15,617 bases of DNA from NCBI GenBank assembly GCA_964410015.1, contig CAYPFV010000070.1:1-15617 (forward strand). Direction: 5' to 3'. The stretch is from SKVR01 sp964410015 (GTDB taxonomy: Bacteria; Bacteroidota; Bacteroidia; Bacteroidales; UBA7960). Below the pieces are notes generated by a model, which saw only the letters and a list, made by a program, of their open reading frames with translations, did no database searches and had not been told where the DNA came from. The translations under genes were made by a program, and so were the position numbers. Positions within the stretch are counted from its first letter, which is position 1. Each line of letters begins with the position of its first letter. Below, one piece after another: positions 15,385-15,617 of this stretch.

Positions 15385-15441
15385 TATTTTAATGAATGAA
15401 TCCAGTCTAAAAACTTGTTTTTAGTAATTCGGGTGAATTTT

Positions 15442-15563
15442 TCATCTGTTTATAATTTGATTAATTCGGTCAGATGGAGCTCGCCAATAGTCTGACTGCA
15501 TGCTTTACATGCCGTGCATTATAATCATGTGCGTGTGTGTCAAAAACTTTGTCATGGCTCGGT
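15442..15563 (+). repeat. Intergenic repeat unit 3 (122 bp)
   Basis: The head TCATCTGTTTATAATTT (15442-15458) is followed by ATGGAGCTCGCC (15474-15485), a small GCATG/CATGC hairpin, the AATCATGTGCGTGTGTGT block (from 15523), and the tail TCATGGCTCGGT. It aligns along its whole length with the unit at 8639-8763 in the same orientation. Confidence 0.8.
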
Positions 15564-15580
15564 TCATCTGTTTATAATTT
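15564..15580 (+). repeat. Head copy of the next repeat unit
   Basis: TCATCTGTTTATAATTT recurs exactly here, directly after the tail of the preceding unit. The bases that follow (to 15617) do not continue the unit recognisably, so this may be the boundary repeat of the element or the start of a diverged copy cut by the window edge. Confidence 0.75.
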
Positions 15581-15617
15581 GTAACATATTGTCTATATAC
15601 TAATTACGACTTTAATG

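Noticed and set aside
8473..15580. The repeats as a CRISPR array
   Set aside because: Units are spaced irregularly, conserved blocks are internal to the unit rather than alternating with unique spacers, and no cas genes are present.
8473..15580. 8473-15580 as a composite transposon flanked by direct repeats
   Set aside because: The enclosed genes (helicase, tamL, hydrolase, kynU) are ordinary chromosomal genes with no transposase or integrase; the repeats fit dispersed intergenic elements better.

Overview
The window looks like a chromosomal segment of a member of the Bacteroidota, order undetermined. The reasons are its A+T-rich composition, mostly Shine-Dalgarno-poor starts, TAnnTTTG-type -7 promoter elements, lipoproteins with short N-terminal lipoboxes, a TamL-type Omp85 lipoprotein, a two-gene-overlap RND efflux operon of Bacteroidota type, and a kynureninase. 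No phage, plasmid, CRISPR, rRNA or tRNA gene was seen.

Layout, left to right. (1) 1-6288, plus strand: the 3' part of a TolC/CzcC-like outer-membrane factor, probably the end of an upstream efflux operon. It is followed by a complete tripartite pump operon: lipoprotein membrane-fusion protein (853-1908), RND/HAE1 transporter (1905-4982) and its own TolC-family outer-membrane factor (4960-6288). Both internal junctions overlap, so the three are almost certainly co-transcribed and assembled as one drug/solute exporter. (2) 6289-7368: an A+T-rich spacer, a possible 32-codon small ORF whose stop overlaps the start of a four- to six-helix membrane protein (Mpv17/PMP22-like), then a strong bidirectional terminator. 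(3) 7389-8012, minus strand: a secreted DUF4168-like protein with a charged C-terminal coiled coil. (4) 8013-8870: a gene-free region holding a composite array of intergenic repeats. (5) 8871-12696, minus strand: a RecD/Pif1-like superfamily 1 helicase downstream of tamL. (6) 12697-13034: a divergent promoter region. (7) 13035-15231, plus strand: an SGNH/GDSL hydrolase lipoprotein and a kynureninase. (8) 15232-15617: a second gene-free region with the same repeat family as (4).

Most genes are ordinary envelope and housekeeping functions. The less ordinary content is between genes: a ~122-125 bp repeat unit found at two loci about 6.8 kb apart, a hairpin-forming repeat that interrupts one unit, an inverted-repeat-bounded ~133 bp element, and a small ORF with a long stem-loop just before the Mpv17-like gene. 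I found no convincing new multi-gene system; the findings are candidates with stated tests.
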